Source: Epilithonimonas xixisoli (GTDB lineage: Bacteria > Bacteroidota > Bacteroidia > Flavobacteriales > Weeksellaceae). Taken from it: DNA of 64,000 bases. This document shows positions 36,937 through 46,105 of the stretch, in pieces. The stretch is taken from NCBI RefSeq assembly GCF_004365655.1, contig NZ_SOEO01000001.1:248001-312000 (forward strand), written 5' to 3'. The notes under the pieces are model-generated. The model was given only the letters and a program-made list of their open reading frames with translations. It did no database searches and was not told the DNA's origin. The translations under genes and the position numbers were made by a program. Numbering within the stretch: position 1 is the first letter of the stretch; each line of letters opens with the position of its first letter.

Positions 36937-37604
36937 AATAATTCTAATTTTAAACCGTGAATTTCAGCCGGAGATAAACCTCTGTTATATATTTTTAAAT
37001 TTTGCAAGTAGCCAACAAAGGGAAATGAAGAGGCATTTCTTTGCCCAATAAAAAGAATGTTGTTGACAAAATTTCCTGTGTTATCAAAACTGGAAATAAC
37101 CACAGACGGCATTTTTTTGCCATTTACATAAAAATTAATTTTTTCCGAAACATTCATTTTTGAACGGTCAAATTCAATAATAAAATGATTCCACTCAATG
37201 AAATTAAATAACATAGCACTTGATGCAATTTGAGTCTGCCTCATTGCCGCTTGAATGCTATTTGCTGAAGAATTATTATTAATCACATTGAAAGCATTAT
37301 TACTCATAAGCGTTGGCGACATTTCAAAAAGCACAGCAGTTGAAGTTTGCGCTGATTTCATCCAAAATGATAATGTAATCTTATTTGAATTTACAGGCAG
37401 ATTAGATGGTGTTCTCACGCATCCAGCTGTAAATAGTAAACATTGAGTTCCCGACTTGCGACCGTTAGAAAAATCAGCGTTTCCAGTTTTTATTCCGTGC
37501 AGAGAATTTATTGATTTATCTAATAAATCTCCATTAAAATCATAACACAGAATGTAATCTTTTGGTAAACTTCCGATACTATTTATAAATCTTCTTCTTC
37601 CCAT
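36933..37604 (-). CDS. LamG/concanavalin-like tail protein
   Basis: The start at 37604 gives about 223 aa. The pattern LCYDFNGDLLDKSINSLHGI, ITLSFWMKSAQTSTAVLFE, WNHFIIEFDRSKMNVSEKIN, FYVNGKKM and GYLQNLKIYNRGLSPAEIHG is that of a LamG/concanavalin A-like jelly-roll domain, here the whole protein. Such domains bind glycans. Next to the tail fibre it is a good candidate for host-surface binding. It overlaps or abuts both neighbours. Confidence 0.75.
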   Translation of the reverse strand: MGRRRFINSIGSLPKDYILCYDFNGDLLDKSINSLHGIKTGNADFSNGRKSGTQCLLFTAGCVRTPSNLPVNSNKITLSFWMKSAQTSTAVLFEMSPTLMSNNAFNVINNNSSANSIQAAMRQTQIASSAMLFNFIEWNHFIIEFDRSKMNVSEKINFYVNGKKMPSVVISSFDNTGNFVNNILFIGQRNASSFPFVGYLQNLKIYNRGLSPAEIHGLKLELL

Positions 37605-37606
37605 AA

Positions 37607-39145
37607 TCATTTATTAACTACCGAAAATCTTCCTAATGGAGAACTTCCACCACGTTTAATCACAATGCTATATTCACGCACTTTCAAAGCATCAGGATTA
37701 TCACTGTAAGGATCTGCTTCCAGCCAAGATGGGAGGGTGATTAAAGAGCCAGTCAAGGTCATAGTCAAGCTACAAGTGCGATTTGTCGCAATCATATTGG
37801 CAAACGAAACCGCAGTTGGCGCAGTTGCCGTCAAAGCGAAATGACTACCTGCTTTCAAATCAATCGCATAACTTCCAGAAATTGTAGCTTCAACTCGCAC
37901 ACCAAGAACATCATGCTCTAAAACCAATGATGCTAAACTTCGCCAAACTCCCGAAGCATCAGCATAACCAACAACGCCGTCCTTTCTACCAAGCTCCCAC
38001 GGCACAGGCGTGCCAATATTTTCTGTCAAAACTATAGAGTTGGCTTTTACACGCCCATTAACATGCAATTTCTCATCCGCTGTCATCTGCCCAATTGCCA
38101 CAGCACTGGCGATACTTTGCGTTGGTGTCGCTGTTTTATCAACTTTTCCGGCAATCTCAGCGTTTTTCAGATCAGACAACCCCAATGGATTTCCAACATT
38201 GCCAGAGCCTTTCAATGTATTATCCGTCACAACCACCGTCATTGACTCTGATGTGCCAACTTTTAAGATATCAAGTTTATCCGTGGTTTTATTGTATTTC
38301 GCAAAAATCCAAGTTCCCGGCTTTAATGTGTAATCTTCTGAAAAACCGACCAACCAATCAACCGTGCCATTTTGCTGTAGAAAAACATTTTCCGGTGTGT
38401 CATTTTTGATTAAAAATTCGATTTCTCGACTCTTGTCAGTCAAGCGAATTCCACGAACATTGTATATCGGATCCACAGGATCAACTCCACTCAAAAATGT
38501 TCTTGTAATTAAAAATCGAGTGCGAACGTCGGATTTCTCTAATGTCAGAGTTGTGGATGAAAATACATAAGTTTTTTTCCAATTGTCTTCCGCTTTTTCT
38601 TTGAAACCAGTCAACATCTCCGGATCAATAACATTTCCTTCTGGCGTTATCAAAATCAATCTTACGTGAAGTTCCCCAGCATCCAATGACGGTTCTTGCG
38701 GTTCACCGCTTTCAATACCTTCTTTAAGAAAGAAAAGACCGGTTGCGTTTTTTGCAACAACACGTAAAAACTTACTTCCTGCGGTAACTGAAGTGAATAA
38801 AAAACTGTCCGGAAAATCTCTAACCAAAATTTGTCCATCAATTCTAACCTTATTCGAACCGCTCTCGTGGACAGCAATGCTAACTCTATTGTGAGTAGCT
38901 GTGATAGATCCGATTTCCAAAACCTCATTACCAGCAATCATAAACGGCAACTGGTGTGGCGGAACTACACCACCTACCAAATCGGCTTTTTTAGTCAAAG
39001 TTTGAGTGAGATTCGTAACATCCTCCATCGGAATCTTATCGTCTTTATGGCGAAACGAATCCAGCCAAGCCCAAAACTGGTCTTGGTTTGGTTTTTTTAA
39101 GTTTCTAAACCACTCTTTGATTATATTGATATCTACTTTTGCCAT
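37607..39145 (-). CDS. Phage tail fibre-like protein
   Basis: The start at 39145 (MAKVDINIIKEWF) gives 512 aa. It contains KKPNQDQFWAWLDSFRHKDD near the N-terminus, typical of Bacteroidota tail proteins that attach to the baseplate. Long beta-rich segments follow, then SESMTVVVTDNTLKGSGNVGNPLGL, and a C-terminal ATAPTAVSFANMIATNR region. It probably forms the distal fibre shaft. Spacer 58 reverse-translates to APSAVAFANA, close to the C-terminal motif here, which suggests relatives of this gene are CRISPR targets. Confidence 0.7.
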   Translation of the reverse strand: MAKVDINIIKEWFRNLKKPNQDQFWAWLDSFRHKDDKIPMEDVTNLTQTLTKKADLVGGVVPPHQLPFMIAGNEVLEIGSITATHNRVSIAVHESGSNKVRIDGQILVRDFPDSFLFTSVTAGSKFLRVVAKNATGLFFLKEGIESGEPQEPSLDAGELHVRLILITPEGNVIDPEMLTGFKEKAEDNWKKTYVFSSTTLTLEKSDVRTRFLITRTFLSGVDPVDPIYNVRGIRLTDKSREIEFLIKNDTPENVFLQQNGTVDWLVGFSEDYTLKPGTWIFAKYNKTTDKLDILKVGTSESMTVVVTDNTLKGSGNVGNPLGLSDLKNAEIAGKVDKTATPTQSIASAVAIGQMTADEKLHVNGRVKANSIVLTENIGTPVPWELGRKDGVVGYADASGVWRSLASLVLEHDVLGVRVEATISGSYAIDLKAGSHFALTATAPTAVSFANMIATNRTCSLTMTLTGSLITLPSWLEADPYSDNPDALKVREYSIVIKRGGSSPLGRFSVVNK

Positions 39146-39152
39146 TGTCTTT

Positions 39153-39944
39153 TTAGTCAAATCCGATAAAACGGATATATTTTACAATTCTAGAAGGTTG
39201 AATATTCGAGTGTGGTTGTCCGCCACCTTTAGAACCCGTTCTGGCTCCACGGTAAGAATTTTGACCGTTGGCGTCAGGTGGATAAGTTCTTTTCCCAACC
39301 AAACTTCCACCACCATAATCATTGTAAAGCGCTTCCGAACCTTGATCGTGGTAATGATCTGGAATTTGACTCAAATCAAGTGTTACCTGCTTTACGCCAA
39401 CCGTATTTCCAAGGCTTCCAAAATTGGTATCTCCAGAATTGTGACCAACGGGAACATTTCCACGCATATCAGTATGCTCCACCCAACCTTCTGGAATTTC
39501 ATCGCCCGGTCTATCCCATATTGCCACCAATCCAATTGGCGTGGCTTTCTCAACTTTTATCAACCGATCTTCTAACTGGAAAAGATTGAGTGGTCTGCGG
39601 AAATTTACCCACGGATAACTAATGGTAGCCTCGCCAAAGGTTGCATAGCGTGTATAAATGACAGGTTTTTGTGAACCATCCTCAAAACCTCTTAAATCTG
39701 ATGTCTCAACGATGGCAACATTGGTCGATATTTGACCGCCAACAAATGGCAACAATTCGCCATTGATATGCACAAAACCGTCAGTAACATTTCCACCGCC
39801 ACCAACTTCACAGCCTAAAATAATAGCGAGGTCTCCAGCCATCGCACCGTGAACGTTGAAGTTTTTGTAAGCTTCCTGCAACGCATCTAAAATTTGCGTT
39901 GACATCGGAAACCCGCCAGTCTGATTAAAATCTATTTTATTCAT
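39153..39944 (-). CDS. Tail fibre protein with a collar-type C-terminal domain
   Basis: The 263-aa protein has a C-terminal phage tail collar-like domain: PIGLVAIWDRPGDEIPEGWV, MRGNVPVGHNSGDTNFGSLG, LDLSQIPDHYH and GGGQPHSNIQPSRIVKYIRF. This arrangement is common in short tail fibres and in microcystin-dependent-type proteins, where the His-rich loop binds metal in a trimer. It precedes the main fibre gene and follows the gpI-like gene. The role is adsorption. The host receptor cannot be inferred. Confidence 0.8.
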   Translation of the reverse strand: MNKIDFNQTGGFPMSTQILDALQEAYKNFNVHGAMAGDLAIILGCEVGGGGNVTDGFVHINGELLPFVGGQISTNVAIVETSDLRGFEDGSQKPVIYTRYATFGEATISYPWVNFRRPLNLFQLEDRLIKVEKATPIGLVAIWDRPGDEIPEGWVEHTDMRGNVPVGHNSGDTNFGSLGNTVGVKQVTLDLSQIPDHYHDQGSEALYNDYGGGSLVGKRTYPPDANGQNSYRGARTGSKGGGQPHSNIQPSRIVKYIRFIGFD

Positions 39945-40406
39945 TTAAAATCTTATTACTTTATATCGTTTGCTTGCCAATTTGTAGAAATCTACTAAAG
40001 CTGTCATCGCATAGATTGAGAAAACTAAATCTGTTGGTACTTTGACAATGAAATCAACGCCTGTATCTTCATAATCTTCGTCGCCGTGCAAGTACATCGT
40101 GCCTAGCCACTTTGGTTTTTGTTCGCCATCCGTATAAATATATTGGCGAGTGTAAGCATTTCCGGATGAAATTTCGATTCGTCTGAGTGATGGATCAAAC
40201 CTGTCGTTTAAAGCCTTTCTCAAATAGCAGATTTGACTGTTGTGCGCCAACTTGTAGAGATTGTCACTCCGAAATTGTAGCCACTCGTAATGCACGCTTT
40301 CAATGCCATCAACCATCAGCTCCAGCCACGCTGTCATTAATTTCCCTCGCAGAAAAGTTGGCGTGAGCAATATTGCCAGTCTTCGCCAATTAACTATATG
40401 CCACAT
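39945..40406 (-). CDS. Baseplate gpI/gp48-like protein
   Basis: The start at 40406 (MWHIVNWRRLAILLTPTFLR) gives 153 aa. A start at 40421 is also possible. The sequence continues GKLMTAWLELMVDGIESVHY and ends with a beta/helical region KVPTDLVFSIYAMTALVDFY. Position between the J-like gene and the fibres, plus the length, fit a tail protein of P2 gpI / Mu gp48 class that closes the wedge. Sequence similarity is not obvious by eye, so the call is mostly positional. Confidence 0.5.
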   Translation of the reverse strand: MWHIVNWRRLAILLTPTFLRGKLMTAWLELMVDGIESVHYEWLQFRSDNLYKLAHNSQICYLRKALNDRFDPSLRRIEISSGNAYTRQYIYTDGEQKPKWLGTMYLHGDEDYEDTGVDFIVKVPTDLVFSIYAMTALVDFYKLASKRYKVIRF

Positions 40407-41238
40407 AACTGATGTTGTCAAAGTTTTCTATCTGGAAATATCCGGAAGTCGGGATTTTCTTAACCGCAATGTTTTCAAAATTTCCATACGTGATGCCATT
40501 ATTAGCAATCCATTTGCTCTGAGCGTTGGTCAGATGCGGAATTTTAATTCCTTCAGTCGCCTGTAATTTGTCAACCAATGAAGCTAAAATCAATTCGCCA
40601 TTAAAAGGCAATTCTTTCATAAATGCGTTAAGAGCATCTTCTACAGGCTTTCGCCCGGTTCTTATCGATACGCCGTCAGCGGTCAATAATAATGGATCAT
40701 AATAGATTTGCATCAGCAACCGCAGAATATCCGGCAGATAATTGATAACTGTAATCTTCACGCCTGCATCTTTGATTTCTTCCATATAGGCGGAAAACGC
40801 TGGGTAAACTTCATCTGGAATCGGTGCCAAAACGCCATTACTGTCTTCTGTCGCAATCTTCACAATCAATCGGCTCTCTGTGGTCGATTCTGTGACCGCT
40901 GAATACTTGATTATTTTAGACGCTTCGATTTCTTCCTCTGTTGCAGAACCGTTGTTAAAAACGTCTGTATCTTCGATTAAGTCAAAGCCATATTGAAACT
41001 GTAGAACCTTGTTGCGATACCAGCGCAATGTGTGAGGTTTTAGCAATGACAGCAATCGCTCAATCAATTCTCTATGTCTGTCAAAGATAGTTTCCAAAAC
41101 GAAAGAACCGTAAGCGAAAATCCACAGCCAAAGCCTCCAAATAGCCACCTTTGAAGTTGAACTCAAAGCGTTCAATCGTTCGTCCGCTTCTTTCTTAGCG
41201 ACTAAATCTGCATATATTGTATCGACTGATCTTGCCAT
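40390..41238 (-). CDS. Baseplate J (Mu gp47)-like protein
   Basis: The 282-aa protein starts with MARSVDTIYADLVAKKEADE and a Trp-rich helix WRLWLWIFAYGSFVLE. Its end has PDILRLLMQIYYDPLLLTAD and LNAFMKELPFNGELILASLV, followed by a beta-rich tail. This is the Bacteroidota version of baseplate J proteins, often mislabelled nucleotidyltransferase. It forms the wedge around the hub. Spacers 59 (YPVFS) and 48 (GVNITIS) resemble YPAFS and GVKITVI in this protein, which hints at CRISPR targeting of relatives. Confidence 0.7.
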   Translation of the reverse strand: MARSVDTIYADLVAKKEADERLNALSSTSKVAIWRLWLWIFAYGSFVLETIFDRHRELIERLLSLLKPHTLRWYRNKVLQFQYGFDLIEDTDVFNNGSATEEEIEASKIIKYSAVTESTTESRLIVKIATEDSNGVLAPIPDEVYPAFSAYMEEIKDAGVKITVINYLPDILRLLMQIYYDPLLLTADGVSIRTGRKPVEDALNAFMKELPFNGELILASLVDKLQATEGIKIPHLTNAQSKWIANNGITYGNFENIAVKKIPTSGYFQIENFDNISYVAYS

Positions 41239-41239
41239 T

Positions 41240-41533
41240 TTATTGAACTATGAAATTTTGATTAAGAATCCAGATAGAAATCCCTTCTGGCGTTTCCTCA
41301 GACTCTCCATTTTGTGTGATGTCCGTTGCCGGCTGGATTGACTTTGATTGATAGTAATTCTTCACACCTACATCGTTTACTATTGAATCAGGAATCACAA
41401 GCTCACTTCCTGCCGTCAGCTGGTCTGTGATGCTTATATTGTTCGCCATAGCAATCTCGAAGGCATTGTGTGCGCTTCCAGTGTGCTGGATGGCGAAATC
41501 CAATAAACTTTGATTATGTAGAACTATTGCCAT
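41240..41533 (-). CDS. LysM-like tail protein (gpX type)
   Basis: The 97-aa product has the LysM-like stretch QSLLDFAIQHTGSAHNAFEI and ANNISITDQLTAGSELVIPD, as in P2 gpX-type tail proteins, followed by a short tail. LysM folds bind glycan strands and stabilise the hub. Its stop is one base from the J-like start and its start overlaps the next upstream stop, so translation is coupled. Confidence 0.65.
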   Translation of the reverse strand: MAIVLHNQSLLDFAIQHTGSAHNAFEIAMANNISITDQLTAGSELVIPDSIVNDVGVKNYYQSKSIQPATDITQNGESEETPEGISIWILNQNFIVQ

Positions 41534-41835
41534 TACTCAAGTTTGCCGTTAAGCTGTTTGTACTTTTTAAGTTCGTCTGTCATTCTATCGATTTTCTCTT
41601 CCAGCTCTCGAATTGTATTTTCAGCAGCATTGAATCTAATGATTGAATTTTCCAATCTTAAACCGAGATCATCGACCATTTTTCGGTAGTAATCCAGAAG
41701 TTTTTCAGCGTTTTCAATTTGATTCGTCTCAACTTCCGCAGATGCTTTTTTCCTTCCGAAAAACCAGCCGATAAAACCTGTGATTAATCCAGCGATTAAT
41801 GAGCTGATGTGTGGTTCAAATAGTTCTTTTATCAT
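41533..41835 (-). CDS. Single-TM coiled-coil protein, possible holin-like
   Basis: The 100-aa product has one strong membrane helix (SSLIAGLITGFIGWFFG, residues 11-27), a basic RKK border and then a long charged coiled coil (ENAEKLLDYYRKMVDDLGLR and TIRELEEKIDRMTDELKKYK). One TM plus coiled coil does occur in some phage holins and in membrane-anchored tail helpers. The amidase and spanin candidate lie 7 kb away, so the holin idea is weak. Confidence 0.45.
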   Translation of the reverse strand: MIKELFEPHISSLIAGLITGFIGWFFGRKKASAEVETNQIENAEKLLDYYRKMVDDLGLRLENSIIRFNAAENTIRELEEKIDRMTDELKKYKQLNGKLE

Positions 41836-42128
41836 TATTTCAAATATTCAGCATCGATGCTAAGTTCAAGGTTTTCTAATATTTTGAGCGATTTCACGTC
41901 CATTCCGTCTGCGACAAATTCCTGTCTGATAGCTCTGGCATATTCGTCCGGGCTTTCACGCTCCAAGTATCTTTTGGAAGCCACGCCAGCCGTTGGATGT
42001 TGTTTGTAATCGCCTTTTTCTGCCAACAGCAAATGTTTTTGATGCTGATAAGTACTTTCGCCAATTACGAAGTCGCCATCTTTGATCTCTGGCTCGTTTT
42101 GGTCATCAAATAGAAAATCTTGTGGCAT
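41835..42128 (-). CDS. Baseplate wedge protein (gp25/gp46-like)
   Basis: The 97-aa product reads DFLFDDQNEPEIKDGDFVIG, STYQHQKHLLLAEKGDYKQH and PTAGVASKRYLE. A short acidic start, a GD-V motif and then a Gln/His helix leading to P-x-x-GV are typical of the small GPW/gp25 or Mu gp46 baseplate proteins. It connects the hub to the sheath initiation ring. Genes are tightly packed on both sides. Confidence 0.65.
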   Translation of the reverse strand: MPQDFLFDDQNEPEIKDGDFVIGESTYQHQKHLLLAEKGDYKQHPTAGVASKRYLERESPDEYARAIRQEFVADGMDVKSLKILENLELSIDAEYLK

Positions 42129-42129
42129 A

Positions 42130-42330
42130 TTATGTCATTTGTCCGGTTTGCGTTGTTGCACTTCCAATGGTGGTCACAACTCCAGATTTTATAAATTTTT
42201 TAATTGCGGACGCCATCTTTTGTGCAACTCTTTGCCGAGAAGCTTCCGCGCTGTCTTTCTCTTGTGCTTCCGTTTCCCAGATTTCCAAAAGTTCCTCGAT
42301 GAACAATTCCTCCGCTATATCTAAACTCAT
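42130..42330 (-). CDS. Small phage protein of unknown function
   Basis: The 66-aa product is mostly helical and acidic at the start (SLDIAEELFIEELLEIWETE) and ends KKFIKSGVVTTIGSATTQTG. It overlaps the neighbouring upstream stop by a few bases and lies one base from the downstream start, so it is a translated link in the baseplate cluster. No domain is recognised. Confidence 0.5.
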   Translation of the reverse strand: MSLDIAEELFIEELLEIWETEAQEKDSAEASRQRVAQKMASAIKKFIKSGVVTTIGSATTQTGQMT

Positions 42331-42815
42331 TTTAAAAGCTGTTTAAAATCGTTTTTAATACTTTCAAATTCTGGTGTCAAAATCAAATTGATTGTCGGAC
42401 CATTATTGGTTTGGTACCCTTTTTCCAAAACCGTAAAAAGTCTTTCCATCAATGAAAGAAGATTTTTCTCGTTGGCTTCAATCAATATTTTTTCGCTGAC
42501 TTCTATTTTTGCCGTTGGCGTAATCCAAAGAAACTTTTCAGTTTCGTCCTGTGCGATGACCAACCAATCGTCATCATCTTCAATTCTTATCGCCAAGACA
42601 AAGCTTCCAACCTTTGGCACTTGCAGAAAACTTTGTTTTCCCGTAAGAACCGGGCGCAATCGCACGTCCAAAAACTCCTGATCATCTTCATCTATCAGAA
42701 CACAAGTGGCGTTTTCTTCATCTACAGATTTCACAATTGCGATATTGCTGACAGCGGGCCCAAATCGCTTGGCCATCTCTTGCAAACCTTCTCTTAACTG
42801 CTCTTCTGTCGCCAT
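42327..42815 (-). CDS. Probable baseplate spike/assembly protein
   Basis: The 162-aa product has an N-terminal helix, then an OB-like beta region with NIAIVKSVDEENATCVLIDE and DVRLRPVLTGKQSFLQVPKV, GSFVLAIRIEDDDDWLVIAQ and a helical tail. Tail spike/assembly proteins of the gpV/gp45 class show such OB folds. Lying directly after the gpD-like gene supports this. The assignment is by fold guess and order, not by a strict motif. Confidence 0.5.
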   Translation of the reverse strand: MATEEQLREGLQEMAKRFGPAVSNIAIVKSVDEENATCVLIDEDDQEFLDVRLRPVLTGKQSFLQVPKVGSFVLAIRIEDDDDWLVIAQDETEKFLWITPTAKIEVSEKILIEANEKNLLSLMERLFTVLEKGYQTNNGPTINLILTPEFESIKNDFKQLLK

Positions 42816-43801
42816 TATCTATTCATTATAAAACCAAGTTGCACCGTCTGCCTGCCACCGCTCATTCCAAACTCGCCGTTAACTGACTGAATGAAGTAAT
42901 CGCCCGTTTTATCTGGGTACATTCCGCCAGCCAACTCAACCACCATTCCTTTGTTTGCGTAGGGCACGAGAAATAATTGTAAATTACCTTCGTAGCCTTT
43001 GTAATCTTCCTGCGTTTGCAAGCGGTTCACAATTTCTTTCAGAAAATTGGCAGGGATGTCCGCTTTTATTTTTACATCTTTTTCATTGTCGTATCGTCGT
43101 ACGTCTGATTTTGTCCGCTTCACTTCGCCTTTGGCATTTTTTTCGCGAACTACTATTTTTAGATTTTTATCTACTTTTCTTTTTTGGAAATCGTCATCTT
43201 TTACGGTGTTCCAACCGATTTTTACTTTGATTCTTTTCTGAACTTTTCCGAACATTGTGCCGACAAAAAGCTCATCAAAATTGAAATAAACCGCCAAGCT
43301 GATTTCCTTTTTCAGATATTCCAAAACTTGAATACCAGTTGCATTTTTGAACCGAACATTTTTCAACGGAATCGCGGGAATTTCATCAGATAATTTAATA
43401 TCCGTTCCGACGGTCAAATCCTTTAAAAGCTGTTTAACAGTAACATTTTCGTAAGTCTTATTAAAAATTACATCGTATAATTGAGATGCAAAACCTTCAC
43501 ACTCCAACTCAACAGGAATTCCCATTTTCACACGTCGGATGAAACCTTCAAACCGCTTTTCGTTTTTGTTGTTGTAGCCTAAATGAACGCTCACTCGGTC
43601 GCCTTCTTTGAACTGATAAATTTTGCGACCTTCCAAATCCAGCGTTTTGTCCGGATTCTCATTTATCATATGTGTAATTCTTGGCAACGTGATGGTGCAA
43701 CTATCAACAAAGTTGCCTACATCCGTTTTCCAGCTTACTTTATTTGGCTTGATATTTTTATAATTTCCAATCGTGATATTACTGGTGAGATAAAAAGCCA
43801 T
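42815..43801 (-). CDS. Late control gpD-like baseplate hub protein
   Basis: The 328-aa product starts MAFYLTSNITIGNYKNIKPN, and has DRVSVHLGYNNKNEKRFEGF and the central GIQVLEYLKKEISLAVYFNF, which fits the gp27/gpD hub fold. The last part GKVQKRIKVKIGWNTVKDDD and a beta-rich end (GGMYPDKTGDYFIQSVNGEF) are in the same order as in gpD-like proteins. It binds the spike and the tube. Spacers 46 and 67 read DEKERF and KNESERF, near to KNEKRFEGF here (weak). Confidence 0.65.
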   Translation of the reverse strand: MAFYLTSNITIGNYKNIKPNKVSWKTDVGNFVDSCTITLPRITHMINENPDKTLDLEGRKIYQFKEGDRVSVHLGYNNKNEKRFEGFIRRVKMGIPVELECEGFASQLYDVIFNKTYENVTVKQLLKDLTVGTDIKLSDEIPAIPLKNVRFKNATGIQVLEYLKKEISLAVYFNFDELFVGTMFGKVQKRIKVKIGWNTVKDDDFQKRKVDKNLKIVVREKNAKGEVKRTKSDVRRYDNEKDVKIKADIPANFLKEIVNRLQTQEDYKGYEGNLQLFLVPYANKGMVVELAGGMYPDKTGDYFIQSVNGEFGMSGGRQTVQLGFIMNR

Positions 43802-43803
43802 TT

Positions 43804-44448
43804 TTAAAATTCTAAATCGGTTATAAAATCACTTTGGCAAGTCAATGAAAATGGTCTTATCCAATGATTTTGCCCTTGCACTTCTGGAAACTCCAAAGCC
43901 GTGATGATGATTCTACAGCTTTCGTCCAAGAAGATTTCTGGATAACCGCCGTGGAGCGTTTTTTCCTGTGTGCTTTCTTTCAAATCTACCAATGCGCGGA
44001 TTTTGTCTTCTGGAACCGTTCTATTTTTTCCAATCAGAAAACCTCTAATTGTGAACTTGTAATCATCAATATTGACAATTTCATTCACTGTGCCTTTACG
44101 CTCCACAACAGGTGTAGAAACCACCGTTGTGGCAAGATTGACATTAATGGTGCAAGCATCGATTGCGATGTTGATCCCTTCGTAAGCTCCGGCATTCATT
44201 TTTCCGCCTTTCAAAATAATGGGAAACCAAATATCTTGACCGTAAGCGCCAATCTTATTGAAGCTGATATTTTTATTGGAATAATGAATCGTGCCTCTCG
44301 GATTTGGATTATGTTTTATTCCCGGAAATTCCACTTCTTGCGTGAAATTCTTTTTATCGCCATTTTTATCAACATAATAAGAACCACGACCAAAGTATTC
44401 TTTGTATAGATCGTATAAACTGAAAACGTTTGCTGTTGTGATTGCCAT
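43804..44448 (-). CDS. DUF6046-like phage tail protein
   Basis: The start at 44448 gives 214 aa (MAITTANVFSLYDLYKEYFG). The longer start at 44487 overlaps the tape measure gene without reason. It contains KHNPNPRGTIHYSNKNISFN, GGKMNAGAYEGINIAIDACT and a beta-rich C-terminus. The beta-rich pattern resembles DUF6046-type proteins of Bacteroidota phages, probably a tail-tip component. It starts one base after the tape-measure stop, so it is translationally coupled. Confidence 0.6.
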   Translation of the reverse strand: MAITTANVFSLYDLYKEYFGRGSYYVDKNGDKKNFTQEVEFPGIKHNPNPRGTIHYSNKNISFNKIGAYGQDIWFPIILKGGKMNAGAYEGINIAIDACTINVNLATTVVSTPVVERKGTVNEIVNIDDYKFTIRGFLIGKNRTVPEDKIRALVDLKESTQEKTLHGGYPEIFLDESCRIIITALEFPEVQGQNHWIRPFSLTCQSDFITDLEF

Positions 44449-44449
44449 T

Positions 44450-46102
44450 CTATGCGTTTTTTGCACCGTTGAATAAAACTCTTCCAAATAATTCCATCAT
44501 CAGCTTTTCAAGTTCCTCACGGCTTTCATTGTTATTTAATGTGGTAAATTGAATGCTGTCAAAGAATTTCCCAACATTGATATTGATAATCCGCTGACCG
44601 CCTCCCGTGATGGTGTCGCCAGTCTTTTTGGATGATTCTTTATTTTTTTTGCTCTTGGCATCTGTGTCGCCAATGATGCCTTTATCTTTAAATCTCGTTA
44701 AGTCAGCTTGATAACTTGGTTGTGAGGTGTCATCTTTATTAATGATGGTTTTTTTAGCTTCAACTGTCAACTCGTTGTCATCGTCTGTGATGAGATCTCG
44801 AACCCACTTGTAAGCCGTTTCCAATCCATCGAGAATCGGTCGTAATACATTTTCCCAAATCCAAACTAAGGCATCGCCAAGCCAGCTGATAGTCGGTTTG
44901 ATAACTTTTTCCAGCGTCCAGCCTATCAAGCTAAAAACATCTTTAATAATTTGACTTTTCCCGAGCCAATCCAAAATCCCACCGACTATTTTAAAAACAG
45001 TTGTTAAAGCGGATTTCAAAACGCTCCAGACCGTGCCAAGAATACCAGCAATGATGTGGACATAATCCATCCAGCCACCAGTACTTCCAGCCAAACCAGT
45101 CACATAATTGATTGCGATAGCCAATCCGTCAGAAATCATACTGATGTATGGCGTGATTTTCAAAATCGCTGGTGCAACATAACTCAATGCTTTTTGCCCC
45201 AAATCAAGAAATTGAATAATGATAGGGCTCATTGCGTCACCTATATCAGTCAACGTGTTTGTCGCCATATCTTTCATAGCTTCCCATCTTCCGCCTTTAG
45301 TGGCGTTTTGAGCTTCCAAAGCGCCCTCGTAGATTCCGCCTTTGCTTCTTGCCATTGCCAAAGATTTCGCTAACAGATCATAAGTCACGTCCATTTCTTT
45401 GACTTCATCCATCGTTTTTCCAGTTGCTTTGGAAAGCAATGAATAAATGTTGATTCCTGCGTAACCAAATTGCTTGATATCCGCTGATGATGCTTTCCCA
45501 AGTGATTTGATTTGTTGCATATTAATCGCCATTCTCATCAGCTCGTCATTACCTCCACCAGTTGCCGCTATCGCATTAGCAAGATTCATCACGTCTTCCC
45601 TGGCATTTTTGGCGTTGCCATCAACCGATATCAACGCACGATTTGCCTTTAATAGAGATTCTGTGCCATAAGATGTATTTTCCGCATCTTTCCGGATATT
45701 CATATAGGCATTTTGCGCGCCTTCTTTTCCGATAAATGTTGAAAGTCCAACAATGTCTTTTTCTTTCTGCAAACTTCCAGAAATCGCAGAACCAATTCCA
45801 TTTTGAACAGCACCTAAAAAAGCTGTTGCGATTTGCAAACCTGCATTTCCCATCATTGCACCAACAGCGACACCCCCAACACCAATGCTTCCAGAACCAG
45901 AAGTTCGAATTTGAGTTTCTACAGCCTTGATTTTCTTTTGGAGCTCATCGTAGCTGGATGAAAGTATTTTATTTCGCTGACTCATTTTGTCAGCGTGTTG
46001 AGCCATTTTGCCAAAGGCAGATTGAGAAGTGGAGCTTAGTTTGCCTAAGCCACCACTCATCATATCTTTCATTTTTACGACAAACTCAACAATATTACTC
46101 AC
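44450..46102 (-). CDS. Tail tape measure protein
   Basis: The 550-aa product starts at a GTG and has an N-terminal coiled coil (MSQRNKILSSSYDELQKKIK), then a Gly/Ala-rich hydrophobic region GVGGVAVGAMMGNAGLQIAT, alternating TM-like helices (PIIIQFLDLGQKALSYVAPA, then GLAIAINYV and IIAGILGTVWSVL) and a charged C-terminus. It sets tail length and is threaded during infection. The short length implies a short tail. Spacer 39 resembles the IIIQFLDLG segment at about 45199-45228. Confidence 0.8.
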   Translation of the reverse strand: MSNIVEFVVKMKDMMSGGLGKLSSTSQSAFGKMAQHADKMSQRNKILSSSYDELQKKIKAVETQIRTSGSGSIGVGGVAVGAMMGNAGLQIATAFLGAVQNGIGSAISGSLQKEKDIVGLSTFIGKEGAQNAYMNIRKDAENTSYGTESLLKANRALISVDGNAKNAREDVMNLANAIAATGGGNDELMRMAINMQQIKSLGKASSADIKQFGYAGINIYSLLSKATGKTMDEVKEMDVTYDLLAKSLAMARSKGGIYEGALEAQNATKGGRWEAMKDMATNTLTDIGDAMSPIIIQFLDLGQKALSYVAPAILKITPYISMISDGLAIAINYVTGLAGSTGGWMDYVHIIAGILGTVWSVLKSALTTVFKIVGGILDWLGKSQIIKDVFSLIGWTLEKVIKPTISWLGDALVWIWENVLRPILDGLETAYKWVRDLITDDDNELTVEAKKTIINKDDTSQPSYQADLTRFKDKGIIGDTDAKSKKNKESSKKTGDTITGGGQRIININVGKFFDSIQFTTLNNNESREELEKLMMELFGRVLFNGAKNA

Positions 46103-46105
46103 AGC

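Noticed and set aside
40363-40392. Spacer 49 as a direct hit on the baseplate region (TGAGCAATAT)
   Set aside because: Only about ten contiguous bases agree and the rest does not. The peptide similarity to the HTH gene at 52199 is better but still weak.
44448-44487. Longer start of the DUF6046-like gene
   Set aside because: It only overlaps the tape-measure gene. The ATG at 44448 sits next to the tape-measure stop.
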